Part shown: positions 1 through 8,395 of the stretch, piece after piece
Layout: every line of letters begins with the position of its first letter
Numbering within the stretch: the stretch's first letter is position 1
NCBI GenBank assembly: GCA_905235525.1
Contig: CAJOLW010000012.1
Coordinates: 1 to 40,287 of the forward strand
DNA length: 40,287 bases
Reading direction: 5' to 3'
Source of the DNA: an uncultured Bacteroidaceae bacterium
GTDB lineage: Bacteria > Bacteroidota > Bacteroidia > Bacteroidales > Bacteroidaceae
Made by a program: the position numbers and the translations under genes
Notes under the pieces: model-generated
The model's database searches: none
The model's input: only the letters and a program-made list of their open reading frames with translations
What the model was told of the DNA's origin: nothing

Positions 1-2
1 GC

Positions 3-74
3 TTCTTCGACAACAAGCCACAGGCACTGCAGGGATATTACATTGAAAACACCAAGCAGCTTATGCTGTTTTAG
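3..74 (+). CDS. Possible C-terminal tail of a gene cut by the window edge
   Basis: A 23-codon reading frame is open from the left edge and ends in TAG at 72-74; its last residues read YYIENTKQLMLF. It is too short to recognise and could be chance, since about one random frame in three stays open this long. A promoter-like box on the opposite strand at 120-127 points left and would fit a minus-strand gene beyond the edge instead. The terminator hairpin at 249-277 has T-rich flanks on both sides and is compatible with either reading. Confidence 0.25.
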   Translation, partial: FFDNKPQALQGYYIENTKQLMLF

Positions 75-119
75 AACTTCTTATCCCGAACTGGGGTAAA
101 TAGATTTCATTTTTCGTGG

Positions 120-127
120 CAAAGGTA
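120..127 (-). promoter_or_regulatory. Bacteroidetes -7 box facing the left edge
   Basis: Read on the minus strand the site is TACCTTTG, with ATTG 19 bases upstream in the place of the -33 TTTG element. It would drive a minus-strand transcript starting near 113 and leaving the window. No convincing minus-strand start codon lies in 1-113, so the target gene is not visible. The rest of 128-248 is AT-rich and I see nothing else in it. Confidence 0.4.
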
Positions 128-248
128 TGAGATTTTAATGATATGACAATGATTTAGGTGTGGAAAAGTTTAAAAGGTATTTGTGATAACAGAAGTTGTT
201 GATAATAAATAATTTGAATGTTATAAATATTACATGAATAAAAGAAAT

Positions 249-285
249 GGGGGTGGAAAATTTGATATTCCACCCCCGTTTATGT
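249..285. terminator. Bidirectional intrinsic terminator
   Basis: A perfect 10-bp stem, GGGGGTGGAA (249-258) with TTCCACCCCC (268-277), has a 9-base loop. T-rich sequence follows on both strands (GTTTATGTTTCTTTT on plus, ATTTCTTTTAT on minus). It lies downstream of the TPR regulator gene that ends at 318 and most likely terminates its transcript. Confidence 0.85.
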
Positions 286-317
286 TTCTTTTAAAGCCCA
301 TTTATGTTATTTCCCCT

Positions 318-1922
318 CTAAACATTGTCTATGATATCCTCTAATGAAATGGCAGGGTCATTGACCTCGAAACCGTTCTTCTTGAGGTTGAGTTTTCGTT
401 TCTTGACAGCATCCACGCCAATATGATAGATATTAGCGATGATGGCATTGCTCATCTTCAGACGAGTGAGCATACATAATTGGATGTCCTCTTCTTTGAA
501 TTCTTTATGTTCTTTACGGAGTTCCTGAACAAAATTGTTATCCGTGTCATTGATGAGATGCTCCATTTCTCTCCATGCTTCCTCTGTCATGTGGACTTTC
601 TCATTGTCGGTCAAGAGTTTTTTGGCATGCTCCAGTTTTTCCAACAGATGCTTTTGGAGCACAGCGATTGTCATGGATTTCTGGTGGAGGATTTCCCTTT
701 GGTGTCGCATTTCTTTTTGGTGCTCTGCTACAACGAGTCTTTTGTGCCTTAATACATTATATATAATAAAGGAAGCGATAAGCATAAGGAACAAGATGAT
801 GGCACCTCCAATCCACCGACTTATCTCTGCCTCATGTCGTATCTGCTCTTTCTCCAGTTCCTTAGCGAGATTCTCTTGATAATATTCATCTTTTACGCTT
901 TGTATATGGAAGAAACGGTTTTCCAGACATTCGTAGGCGGAATCGACATAGGCAGATAAGGAATCGAGGTTTTGCTGTCGGATGGCAATGTCGGAAAGGC
1001 CACGTAGAATAAGATATTGCCCAATATAATCATCAGAATCGCACGGGATGGTGCTCAACACATTTTTTGCTTGGTCTAATGAATCACATTCATAATAACT
1101 TTCAGCCAAATTCAAAAGAGAAGATACGAGAAACTCACCTTCTGCAGTTGTAACACTTCTTTTAGCATATCTAAGTGCTTTTTTATTTTCACCCATATAG
1201 CGATAGGTGCAAGCCATCCCCATATACGCCTCATTTTGAGATTTCTCCAAATGGTTCTTTTCTGCCAATGTACAACTCTTTATATAATATTTCAGGGCAC
1301 TATCTGGCTCTGCGAGAGTGAGGTAATTTGCAGCAATATGTGCCAATATCAGTACTTCGTTGTTGACATCATCATTGATTTTATAGTAAATGCCCAATGC
1401 TTTTAGGGATTGTTGGATGGCATATTCAGGGTTACTCCAATGCGTGCTTTTACCAAGTAAGGTATATGCCAGATAGCAGGTGTGCCAATCCTCGCACTCC
1501 TCGCTGCCCTTGATGGCTTGGTGCAGCATATCCTCGCATTGCTTGGTGCTGTCGCAGGAAGAATAGAACAGCGCCATGTAGTAGCAACTCTGGGCATAGC
1601 GACGCAGCAGGGTCATGTCAGCGGTCTGACCTGCATGGGAGGCATCACGGTAATATTCATAACTGTCCCGAATCAGCGAGTCGCTGCCCACTCCCTTCCC
1701 CTGACGGTTGTCCGTGTAGGTGCGCAACAATCCATACAACGCCCTTGGAGCATCGCCCAGCCTCTCTGGCCGCTCAATACTGTCCATACACATCTCGGCA
1801 CTGTCGGGCTTCGCGGGCATATAAGCCTCGGCACGTTCCAACAGCCTCTCTGCCTTATGGTCGCATCCGATGAAAGTGACGGAGAGCCATGTTACTAATG
1901 ATAAAAAGAGAATCTTTCTCAT
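318..1922 (-). CDS. Membrane-anchored TPR protein with C-terminal helix-turn-helix-like region
   Basis: 534 aa. The N-terminus is a signal sequence with a lipobox-like FIGC (Cys20). Residues about 25-340 are helical repeats of the tetratricopeptide type, for example AYMGMACTYRYMGENKKALR. One membrane span lies at about 368-390 (GGAIILFLMLIASFIIY). A basic, coiled-coil-prone segment follows to about 440, then a conserved C-terminal region (DIQLCMLTRLKMSNAIIANI...VKKRKLNLKK) that resembles a helix-turn-helix. This layout is common in Bacteroidales, and such proteins are usually annotated as TPR or LuxR-like regulators. The inferred topology is a periplasmic TPR sensor and a cytoplasmic DNA-binding tail. 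It lies 36 bp after sufS on the same strand and could be co-transcribed with it. The ligand and the target genes are unknown. Confidence 0.75.
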   Translation of the reverse strand: MRKILFLSLVTWLSVTFIGCDHKAERLLERAEAYMPAKPDSAEMCMDSIERPERLGDAPRALYGLLRTYTDNRQGKGVGSDSLIRDSYEYYRDASHAGQTADMTLLRRYAQSCYYMALFYSSCDSTKQCEDMLHQAIKGSEECEDWHTCYLAYTLLGKSTHWSNPEYAIQQSLKALGIYYKINDDVNNEVLILAHIAANYLTLAEPDSALKYYIKSCTLAEKNHLEKSQNEAYMGMACTYRYMGENKKALRYAKRSVTTAEGEFLVSSLLNLAESYYECDSLDQAKNVLSTIPCDSDDYIGQYLILRGLSDIAIRQQNLDSLSAYVDSAYECLENRFFHIQSVKDEYYQENLAKELEKEQIRHEAEISRWIGGAIILFLMLIASFIIYNVLRHKRLVVAEHQKEMRHQREILHQKSMTIAVLQKHLLEKLEHAKKLLTDNEKVHMTEEAWREMEHLINDTDNNFVQELRKEHKEFKEEDIQLCMLTRLKMSNAIIANIYHIGVDAVKKRKLNLKKNGFEVNDPAISLEDIIDNV

Positions 1923-1958
1923 TCTTGGGAATTGCGTTGCAGCGGTATCATGTTTTCT

Positions 1959-3173
1959 CTAAAACATCTTTCTGATTCGTTCGATGCCTTCCACCAGAAC
2001 GTCTATTTCCTGTTTGGTGTTGTAGAGGGCGAAGGAAGCACGCGCCGTGCCTTCGATGCCGAGCCGTCTCATTAGCGGTTCGGCACAATGGTGACCTGTG
2101 CGTACGGCAATGCCGAGTCGGTCGAGTAGGGTGCCCATGTCTAAATGATGGATGTCACCCACTTGAAAACTGATGACTGCATCACGTTCTTGGGGTTCGC
2201 CAAAGATGTGCATCCCGTCCACCTGTTGCATCTGTTCAATCGCATAACGGGTCAGTTCCCGTTCGTATGCTTCGATGTTATCCATGCCCAGACGAGTCAC
2301 GTAGTCAAGTGCGGTGGCAAGTGCATGGGTGGCAACATAGTCGGGGGTTCCCGCCTCAAACTTGTAGGGAAGTTCATTGTAGGTGGTCTTTTCAAAAGAC
2401 ACATTTTTGATCATCTCACCGCCTCCTTGGTAGGGGGGCAGTTTCTCTAACCATTCTTCCTTTCCGTAAAGCACTCCCACCCCCGTGGGGCCATAGACTT
2501 TGTGCCCAGAGAAGGCGAAGAAGTCGCAGTCAAGTTCTTGTACATTGATGGGCATGTGAGGCACAGATTGGGCGCCATCAATCAGCACGGGGATACCCCT
2601 GTCATGTGCCGTCCTCACGATGTCTTTGACGGGGTTGACGGTGCCGAGCACGTTACTGACATGGGTGCAGCAAAGGATGCGTGTACGTTCTGTCAGCAGG
2701 CTTTCCAATGCATCTAATTGCAACTCTCCTTTGTCGGTCATCGGAATCACACGCAACCGTGCTCCTTTCCGCTCACACATCATCTGCCAAGGCACAATGT
2801 TGGAGTGGTGCTCCATGGCACTCACCACCACTTCGTCACCTTCGCTGACCATCGCCTCGCCCAAAGTGAAGGCAAGGAGGTTGATGCTCTCAGTGGTGCC
2901 TCGTGTGAACACGATCTCGCTGGTGCTTCGTGCGTTGATGAACCGTCTCACCGTCTCGCGACTTGCTTCATGCAGGTCTGTCGCCTGCTGGGAGAGGAAA
3001 TGCACTCCTCGATGGACGTTGGCATTCACATTGTAGTATTCGTCCACCATTGCCTCCACCACTTGTCGCGGCTTCTGTGTCGTTGCCCCATTGTCAAGAT
3101 AGACGAGGGGCTTTCCGTATATCTCTCGGGCGAGAATGGGGAAGTCTTCCCGCACCTTATTTACGTCATACAT
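1959..3173 (-). CDS. sufS: Cysteine desulfurase SufS
   Basis: 404 aa, PLP-dependent group II cysteine desulfurase that takes sulfur from L-cysteine for Fe-S cluster assembly by SufBCD. The PLP Schiff-base lysine is Lys225 in FSGHKVYGPTG and the persulfide cysteine is Cys363 in RTGHHCAEP, the SufS-type short loop. The ATG at 3173 is chosen because AAGGAGA lies just upstream. The in-frame ATG at 3194 sits inside the -7 promoter box (3192-3199) and would lie upstream of the likely transcript start. The rest of the suf genes (sufBCD, 8396-11842) are about 5 kb away on the same strand, so sufS has its own promoter here. No sufE or sufU is visible in the window. Confidence 0.96.
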   Translation of the reverse strand: MYDVNKVREDFPILAREIYGKPLVYLDNGATTQKPRQVVEAMVDEYYNVNANVHRGVHFLSQQATDLHEASRETVRRFINARSTSEIVFTRGTTESINLLAFTLGEAMVSEGDEVVVSAMEHHSNIVPWQMMCERKGARLRVIPMTDKGELQLDALESLLTERTRILCCTHVSNVLGTVNPVKDIVRTAHDRGIPVLIDGAQSVPHMPINVQELDCDFFAFSGHKVYGPTGVGVLYGKEEWLEKLPPYQGGGEMIKNVSFEKTTYNELPYKFEAGTPDYVATHALATALDYVTRLGMDNIEAYERELTRYAIEQMQQVDGMHIFGEPQERDAVISFQVGDIHHLDMGTLLDRLGIAVRTGHHCAEPLMRRLGIEGTARASFALYNTKQEIDVLVEGIERIRKMF

Positions 3174-3191
3174 AGTTTCTCCTTTTTTTTG

Positions 3192-3230
3192 CAAAGATAA
3201 AGAATTTTCAGTTTATTTTTCGTAACTTTG
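3192..3230. promoter_or_regulatory. Back-to-back promoters for sufS (-) and hisS (+)
   Basis: Two Bacteroidetes -7 boxes face away from each other: TATCTTTG on the minus strand (3192-3199, for sufS) and TAACTTTG on the plus strand (3223-3230, for hisS). Predicted starts are near 3185 and 3237, giving short leaders of about 12 and 22 nt. Neither has a clean TTTG -33 element. Confidence 0.7.
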
Positions 3231-3258
3231 CAGGCAAATTGTAATTCGACACATTATT

Positions 3259-4617
3259 ATGGCACAGAAACCAAGCATACCGAAGGGGACACGTGACTTT
3301 TCGCCTGTTGAGATGGCAAAGCGTAATTATATTTTCAATACCATCAAGGAGGTTTATGCACTCTATGGCTTTCAGCAGATAGAGACGCCTGCCATGGAGA
3401 ACCTCTCGACGTTGATGGGCAAGTATGGCGAGGAGGGTGACAAACTGCTCTTCAAAATATTGAACTCGGGCGATTTTCTGCATGGCATGACGGCTGAGGA
3501 GGTGGCAACGACGAGCACGGGACGCTTGGCGGCCAAATTCTGCGAGAAAGGTTTGCGCTATGACTTGACAGTGCCGTTTGCACGCTATGTGGTGCAGCAC
3601 AGGGAGGAACTGGCTTTGCCGTTCAAACGCTATCAGATTCAACCAGTGTGGCGTGCAGACCGTCCACAGAAGGGCAGGTACAGGGAGTTCTACCAGTGTG
3701 ATGCTGATGTGGTGGGCAGTGACTCGCTGCTGAATGAAGTGGAGTTGATGCAGATTGTAGATACGGTCTTCACACGGTTTGGTGTGAGGGTGTGCATCAA
3801 GATGAATAACCGAAAGATTCTCACGGGCATTGCTGAGATGATTGGTCAGGCGGACAAGATTGTGGACATCACGGTGGCGATGGACAAATTGGATAAGATT
3901 GGCTTGGATGCGGTGAATGCGGAATTGGCAGAGGATGGCATCCCATCGGAGGCGATTGAACGCTTGCAACCCATTATCCAATTGAAAGGCACGAATGCGG
4001 AGAAGTTGGCAACGATGAAAGAGGTGCTGAAGGAATCAGAGACGGGTCTGAAGGGTGTGGAGGAAATGGAATATATCCTTGGAAAACTCGGAGGTCTGAA
4101 GAATGTCGTGGAACTGGATTTGACTTTGGCGCGTGGCTTGAACTATTATACAGGTGCCATCTTTGAGGTGAAGGCACTGGATGTAGAGATTGGTTCCATC
4201 ACGGGAGGTGGTCGCTACGATAACCTGACGGGAATCTTTGGCATGCCAGGACTGAGTGGTGTGGGCATTTCGTTTGGCGCAGACCGAATTTTTGATGTGC
4301 TGAATCAGTTGGATTTGTACCCCAAGGAAGCGGTGAACGGGACGAAAGTGCTGTTTGTGAATTTCGGAGAGGCAGAAGCCGCTTATTGTCTGCCTGTCTT
4401 GGCAAAGGTGCGTGAGGCTGGCATCAGCGGAGAGATTTTCTCAGATGCCGTGAAGATGAAGAAACAGATGAATTATGCGAATACCAAGGGCATCCCATTT
4501 GTGGCACTTGTGGGTGAGAGTGAGATGGCTGAAGGTAAGATTAATCTGAAAAATATGACAACTGGCGAACAGAAGATGGTGACAACAGAGGGACTGATAG
4601 AAGATTTAAAGAAATAA
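3259..4617 (+). CDS. hisS: Histidyl-tRNA synthetase
   Basis: 452 aa class II aminoacyl-tRNA synthetase that charges tRNA-His. The start region [16 protein letters not shown] leads into motif 1. Motif 2 is at about 131-147 ([17 protein letters not shown]), the histidine-binding HisA motif at about 291-299 (ARGLNYYTG) and motif 3 at about 316-323 (GGGRYDNL). The C-terminal anticodon-binding domain covers roughly 360-452 ([16 protein letters not shown]). The length is normal for the bacterial family. It is a single-gene plus-strand unit between minus-strand neighbours, with its own promoter and terminator. Confidence 0.97.
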   Translation: MAQKPSIPKGTRDFSPVEMAKRNYIFNTIKEVYALYGFQQIETPAMENLSTLMGKYGEEGDKLLFKILNSGDFLHGMTAEEVATTSTGRLAAKFCEKGLRYDLTVPFARYVVQHREELALPFKRYQIQPVWRADRPQKGRYREFYQCDADVVGSDSLLNEVELMQIVDTVFTRFGVRVCIKMNNRKILTGIAEMIGQADKIVDITVAMDKLDKIGLDAVNAELAEDGIPSEAIERLQPIIQLKGTNAEKLATMKEVLKESETGLKGVEEMEYILGKLGGLKNVVELDLTLARGLNYYTGAIFEVKALDVEIGSITGGGRYDNLTGIFGMPGLSGVGISFGADRIFDVLNQLDLYPKEAVNGTKVLFVNFGEAEAAYCLPVLAKVREAGISGEIFSDAVKMKKQMNYANTKGIPFVALVGESEMAEGKINLKNMTTGEQKMVTTEGLIEDLKK

Positions 4618-4637
4618 CTCAACTTTCGCAAGTTTTT

Positions 4638-4684
4638 AAAAAAAGACCACGGATGAGGCTGACGCTTCGTCCGTGGTCTTTTTT
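4638..4684. terminator. Bidirectional terminator between hisS and the receiver gene
   Basis: The stem GACCACGGATGA (4645-4656) pairs with TTCGTCCGTGGTC-side bases ending at 4678, with one G-T pair. An A-run (4638-4644) and a T-run (4679-4684) flank it. The symmetry serves both converging genes, hisS on plus and the receiver gene on minus. Confidence 0.9.
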
Positions 4685-4704
4685 ATTTCTTTTATCACAC
4701 TCCC

Positions 4705-5133
4705 TTATCCTCCTGCTTGCGCTTTGGCAGCCTGAAGGTTGATCTGGGTCGTAACACTGCTGAGAAGTTTCTCCATGATGATAGGCTTGTTGATGAAGTC
4801 GTTGGCTCCTAACTGGAAACCCTTGGAGATGTCTTGCTCAGAGTTAAGTGCTGAAAGGATGATGATGGGCAGGTCTTTTGTGGCATCGTCCGCACGGAGG
4901 CGTCGGATCACTTCAAATCCGTCGATGCCTGGCATCATCAAGTCAAGCAGTACAAGGTTTGGCTTCTTCTGTGCAATTGCATCAAGGGCGGCTTGGCCAC
5001 CATTTGCAGTACGAATCTCGAAGGTGTACTGTGAGAGCATCTTCTTAATGAGAAGGATGTTCAATGGAACATCATCGACAACGAGAACAGAGAGACTCTC
5101 CACGTCGATTCCGGGTGTGATGAAATTGTTCAT
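4705..5133 (-). CDS. Stand-alone response-regulator receiver domain
   Basis: 142 aa made of one CheY-like receiver. The acidic pair is Asp20-Asp21 (LVVDD), the phospho-acceptor is Asp64 (LLDLMMPGIDG), the switch Ser is Ser94 (LSAL) and the conserved Lys is Lys116 (NKPI). There is no attached output domain, only a short Ala/Gln-rich tail. It lies 46 bp downstream of the zinc-ribbon gene on the same strand and is probably co-transcribed with it. No histidine kinase is in the window, so the phosphate donor is unknown. Inference: it works in trans with the zinc-ribbon protein. Confidence 0.92.
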   Translation of the reverse strand: MNNFITPGIDVESLSVLVVDDVPLNILLIKKMLSQYTFEIRTANGGQAALDAIAQKKPNLVLLDLMMPGIDGFEVIRRLRADDATKDLPIIILSALNSEQDISKGFQLGANDFINKPIIMEKLLSSVTTQINLQAAKAQAGG

Positions 5134-5179
5134 ATTGGTATGTTTTTTGAATTTTTATTTTATATTTCAGTTAGGATCA

Positions 5180-6673
5180 CTACATGTCTTCTATCTCATC
5201 GTTTTCAGCAACAGGTTCGTTCGCTTTTGATGCTTTTGTTCCGCTGGCACTGCTTGCTGTGTCGTCTGGCGTTGGCGAGATGTAATCCATTTCCTTGATG
5301 AAGTCGTTGACGGTGGATTGGTTGCCTTGCAGTTTCATGTAACTGTAGCAGATGGTCTCGCCTGGTTTGAGAATTGGCACGGAGGCGCGGAGTGTTTCTG
5401 ACATCATCACTTGGAAATTGATGATTTCCTCTTCCGTGTCAACACCCTTGTGCTCACGGATGACGGAGCCCACATAGGTGATGTTGTTGGCTGCCGATAC
5501 TTTGTTGTTGGGGAAGTAGAGGCAGACAAGTTCAATCTCTTCTGGCCGGATTGGCATGGTTTCACCTTTTTCGTTGAGAATCCAGATTTTGCCGACCAAG
5601 AGGTCGCCTTCGATGTTGCCTGAGAATTTCTGTTCAGCCAAGAGGCGGATGCGGCTGACGAAGCGATTGTACTCGATATAGTTGTCGTAGAATTCTGTAT
5701 AGATGGTGAATCCGATATTGGGTGAGATAATGCTCTGCTTGCCCTCAGACGTGATTTCATAAACATTGAAATCCTGTGGGATGAGTTCTTCCTCATCATG
5801 CAGTTCTTGACAACTTGTGCAGAGGGTCTGCGACTTGGGCTCGATGAATGTGTTGCCACAAGTGTTGCAGGTGTGAATGACAGCAGGACGGTCGTAGTCC
5901 ATTCCGATATGACGAAGAATCTTGTGACACTTCGGGCAACGTAACTGTCCGCCAAAATTGTAAGTGTGTTCTGGTGATACGTTGGCGCAACGGAAATGGT
6001 GAATAACCTCCTCTGTCTGTACGGATGACTGCCCACACTTGGGACATGTCTTGATGTAGAGCAGGTGAGAGTGGAGGCATTTGGGACAAAGGAACACCTT
6101 GTTGACAAATTTTGTGGAACGGAAAAGCCCCTTCTCAGCCATGGACTGCAAGAAGACGAAATAATCGGAGAGGTCGTATTGCCCTAACCTGTAAAAAAGG
6201 TCAAATACAGGAATGGCATAGCCGGTTGATGCAGTCACATCAAGTTTGGGCTCAAGCACCGTCTTCTTTCGCGAGATGAGGTAACGGGTCAGGCGAATGA
6301 AGAACTGGTTGGAGGACATGATGGGGTCTTCGGTAGCAGCGAGTCCAATCAATGTGTTATAGTTGATGATGTTTTCAATGGTGGTAAGCACCTCCATGTC
6401 GTTCCAGTTGTCAGAATAACCGTCAATGATTTCATCGTAATTGCCCATTTTCCCTTTCAGGGATGCAGCCACGAAGAGCGGTTTGTAGCAACATTTGGTG
6501 GAAGTGACAGGGTTGATGCTGTTGAGGATGGTTTTGGTTTCCTCGACTGATTCGTTGGCAATGAAGACGACATCGAAGAGATACTCGGGAAAGTCAGGAC
6601 TTTCATCGAGGGCGAAAGGACTGTCGAGCAGGAGCACCCGTCTGTCACCGTCATTGTTTTGGATTGTTATCAT
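5180..6673 (-). CDS. Multi-zinc-ribbon protein resembling TackOD1 output proteins
   Basis: 497 aa, cytoplasmic, with no signal peptide. Residues about 10-110 read like a degenerate receiver or Rossmann fold (RRVLLLDSPF, YLFDVVFIANES) without a clear phospho-acceptor. Residues about 150-290 carry five CxxC pairs: 196/199, 210/213, 246/249, 269/272 and 285/288, plus Cys229. Around them are HHFRC and LRCPKCHKILRHIGMDYDRP. From memory this pattern matches the thaumarchaeal output domain 1 (TackOD1) zinc-ribbon family, which is linked to receiver domains; I could not verify the match. Residues about 300-465 form a further unrecognised domain, and the tail is Ser/Ala-rich then acidic (ENDEIEDM). 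The next gene is a stand-alone receiver. A role as signalling output is inferred. Confidence 0.65.
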   Translation of the reverse strand: MITIQNNDGDRRVLLLDSPFALDESPDFPEYLFDVVFIANESVEETKTILNSINPVTSTKCCYKPLFVAASLKGKMGNYDEIIDGYSDNWNDMEVLTTIENIINYNTLIGLAATEDPIMSSNQFFIRLTRYLISRKKTVLEPKLDVTASTGYAIPVFDLFYRLGQYDLSDYFVFLQSMAEKGLFRSTKFVNKVFLCPKCLHSHLLYIKTCPKCGQSSVQTEEVIHHFRCANVSPEHTYNFGGQLRCPKCHKILRHIGMDYDRPAVIHTCNTCGNTFIEPKSQTLCTSCQELHDEEELIPQDFNVYEITSEGKQSIISPNIGFTIYTEFYDNYIEYNRFVSRIRLLAEQKFSGNIEGDLLVGKIWILNEKGETMPIRPEEIELVCLYFPNNKVSAANNITYVGSVIREHKGVDTEEEIINFQVMMSETLRASVPILKPGETICYSYMKLQGNQSTVNDFIKEMDYISPTPDDTASSASGTKASKANEPVAENDEIEDM

Positions 6674-6771
6674 ATGTTCTTATGAAACTTAGTGATTATT
6701 CTACTATCTCAAGTCGTTTTGTAGCACCTTTCCTCTGTTCTCTTTTGGTTAGGGTACATCAGTCAATGTTG

Positions 6772-6779
6772 CAAATTTA
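6772..6779 (-). promoter_or_regulatory. Probable -7 box for the zinc-ribbon/receiver unit
   Basis: On the minus strand it reads TAAATTTG, fitting TAnnTTTG. A start near 6765 would give a leader of about 90 nt. Region 6780-6868 contains long A and T runs and no other recognisable element. Confidence 0.5.
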
Positions 6780-6868
6780 TAATAAATTTTTCTAAAAAAA
6801 CACTTTCGACCTTTTTTTTTTGCAAAAATGTTGTTTTTTGTCGTTTTTCAGTGCTATATGAGGGGTAT

Positions 6869-7450
6869 TTAGTCCAAATACCCTGCTTTCTTAAGTTCTT
6901 TGGCTGCCAAATCGCACTCGTTCCACCACGCTTGTCCGAATCTTCGGATAAGGGGTTCCTTGAGGAACTGATAGACTGGTAACTGAAGTTGTTTGCCTAA
7001 ATCGCGGGCAGGTTGACAGATGTCCCATTTGTGTACATTGACAGCCGTTACACCACCAACAGTGGAAAGGCGTACGGGATAGAGGGCACAGGAGATGGGC
7101 TTTTGCCAATGAAATTGGCCCTCACGGTAGGCTGAATCGATAGCACAGTAGGCGCATGACCCGCCATTCTTGACAAAGACGCAGTCCTTGCCGCGAACAA
7201 TCTGTGTGACCAGTTCCCCGTCTCTGTCAGGATAAACAACCCCTTCGGCTTCAATTTGTTGCTGAGCGTCTGTTGAAAGGTCATCATGCACAATCTCGTA
7301 GGCTTCTTCAAGGAGTTCCACCTCTTCCATCGTGACTGGTGCACCAGCATCGCCTTCGATGCAACAGGCACCATGGCACTTCGTTAGGTCGCAACAGAAG
7401 AAGACTTTGAAGAGGTCGAGGGATACGAGGGTGTCAAGAATTTCAAGCAT
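6869..7450 (-). CDS. DUF3109 family cysteine-rich protein
   Basis: 193 aa from the ATG at 7450 (a TTG two codons upstream is possible). It matches the DUF3109 family: CCDLTKCHGACCIEGDAGAP near the N-terminus, then GKDCVF, CAYCAIDSAYREG, KPISCALYPVRL and WDICQPA. The spaced cysteines suggest metal or Fe-S binding, as in related YkgJ-type proteins, but the biochemical role is not established. It is the last gene of the suf/ribF block, 15 bp after ribF, so it may act with Fe-S or flavin enzymes; that is inference. Confidence 0.88.
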   Translation of the reverse strand: MLEILDTLVSLDLFKVFFCCDLTKCHGACCIEGDAGAPVTMEEVELLEEAYEIVHDDLSTDAQQQIEAEGVVYPDRDGELVTQIVRGKDCVFVKNGGSCAYCAIDSAYREGQFHWQKPISCALYPVRLSTVGGVTAVNVHKWDICQPARDLGKQLQLPVYQFLKEPLIRRFGQAWWNECDLAAKELKKAGYLD

Positions 7451-7465
7451 AAACAAGGATGTTTT

Positions 7466-8392
7466 TTATAGCGGGTCATTGAGAAGTGACCGGCATAGGG
7501 CTTCGTCTGCAATCAGTTGTTGCTTTAGAGCCGCTACCGTGTCAAACTCCTGCTCTTTGCGGAGGTGGTGTAGCAGTTCTACCTTCAGGGTTTGGTCGTA
7601 GAGGTCGCCATCGAAATCAAAGAGATGTACTTCGATGCTGCGTTGCTGACCATTGTGCAGCGTGGGACGTGTACCGACATTGAGCATGCCGAAGAGAGTT
7701 GGAGGGTTGAGGGGTGAGAGTTGACAACTGACCAGATAGGCTCCGTTTTCAGGAATGAGTTTGTCAGGATCTACTTGTAGGTTGGCTGTGGGAAAGCCCA
7801 TTTTCCTTCCATTCTGAAAACCTTGTACGACCTTCCCTTGCAGGAAGTAGTTGTATCCAAGAAGATGGTGGGCGGTTTCCACATCGCCACAATACAATGC
7901 CTGACGTATTGACGTGGAGGAAATTTTTTGTTCAGAAAGCAGTTCGTGGCACCCAACAACCTCTATGCCTAAATCTTTTCCGTCATGTTGGTAGTCCTCA
8001 AAACATTTTCGGTCATGACCGAAGTGATTGTCATAACCTACCATCAACACCTGGGCGTTCAGTCGCTCTTTCAGTATGATGCGCATGAAGTCATGGGCGT
8101 TCATCTCTGCTAAATCCTTCGTGAACTCCAGAAGCATCACTTGGTCAACGCCTGTCTTTCGGAGGAGTGATGCCTTCTCATTAGCCAGTGTCAGCATTTG
8201 GGGCTGAAAACCATCTTGGAGCACTTGCAACGGATGATTCGGAAAGGTCAGCACAACTGCTTCAAGTCCCCGCTCGTGAGCAAGATTCACCACCTGCTGA
8301 ACCACGAATTGGTGGCCTCGATGTACGCCGTCAAAGGTGCCGACTGTCACCACACAGGGCTTCACCATCATATCCTTGTCAATTTGTTGCAT
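7466..8392 (-). CDS. ribF: Bifunctional riboflavin kinase / FAD synthetase
   Basis: 308 aa, converts riboflavin to FMN and FMN to FAD. The N-terminal nucleotidyltransferase has TVGTFDGVHRGHQ (about 16-28, HxGH-type) and SSTSIRQAL. The C-terminal flavokinase has MGFPTANL (about 197-204) and a later PTLHNGQQRSIEVHLFDFDGD. The length is normal. It starts 3 bp after the sufD stop, so it is translated from the suf transcript. This coupling is sensible because flavin and Fe-S cofactors are often used together. There is no room for an FMN riboswitch. Confidence 0.95.
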   Translation of the reverse strand: MQQIDKDMMVKPCVVTVGTFDGVHRGHQFVVQQVVNLAHERGLEAVVLTFPNHPLQVLQDGFQPQMLTLANEKASLLRKTGVDQVMLLEFTKDLAEMNAHDFMRIILKERLNAQVLMVGYDNHFGHDRKCFEDYQHDGKDLGIEVVGCHELLSEQKISSTSIRQALYCGDVETAHHLLGYNYFLQGKVVQGFQNGRKMGFPTANLQVDPDKLIPENGAYLVSCQLSPLNPPTLFGMLNVGTRPTLHNGQQRSIEVHLFDFDGDLYDQTLKVELLHHLRKEQEFDTVAALKQQLIADEALCRSLLNDPL

Positions 8393-8395
8393 ATA

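Noticed and set aside
8393-8395. FMN riboswitch before ribF
   Set aside because: Only 3 bp separate sufD and ribF, so there is no room for one.
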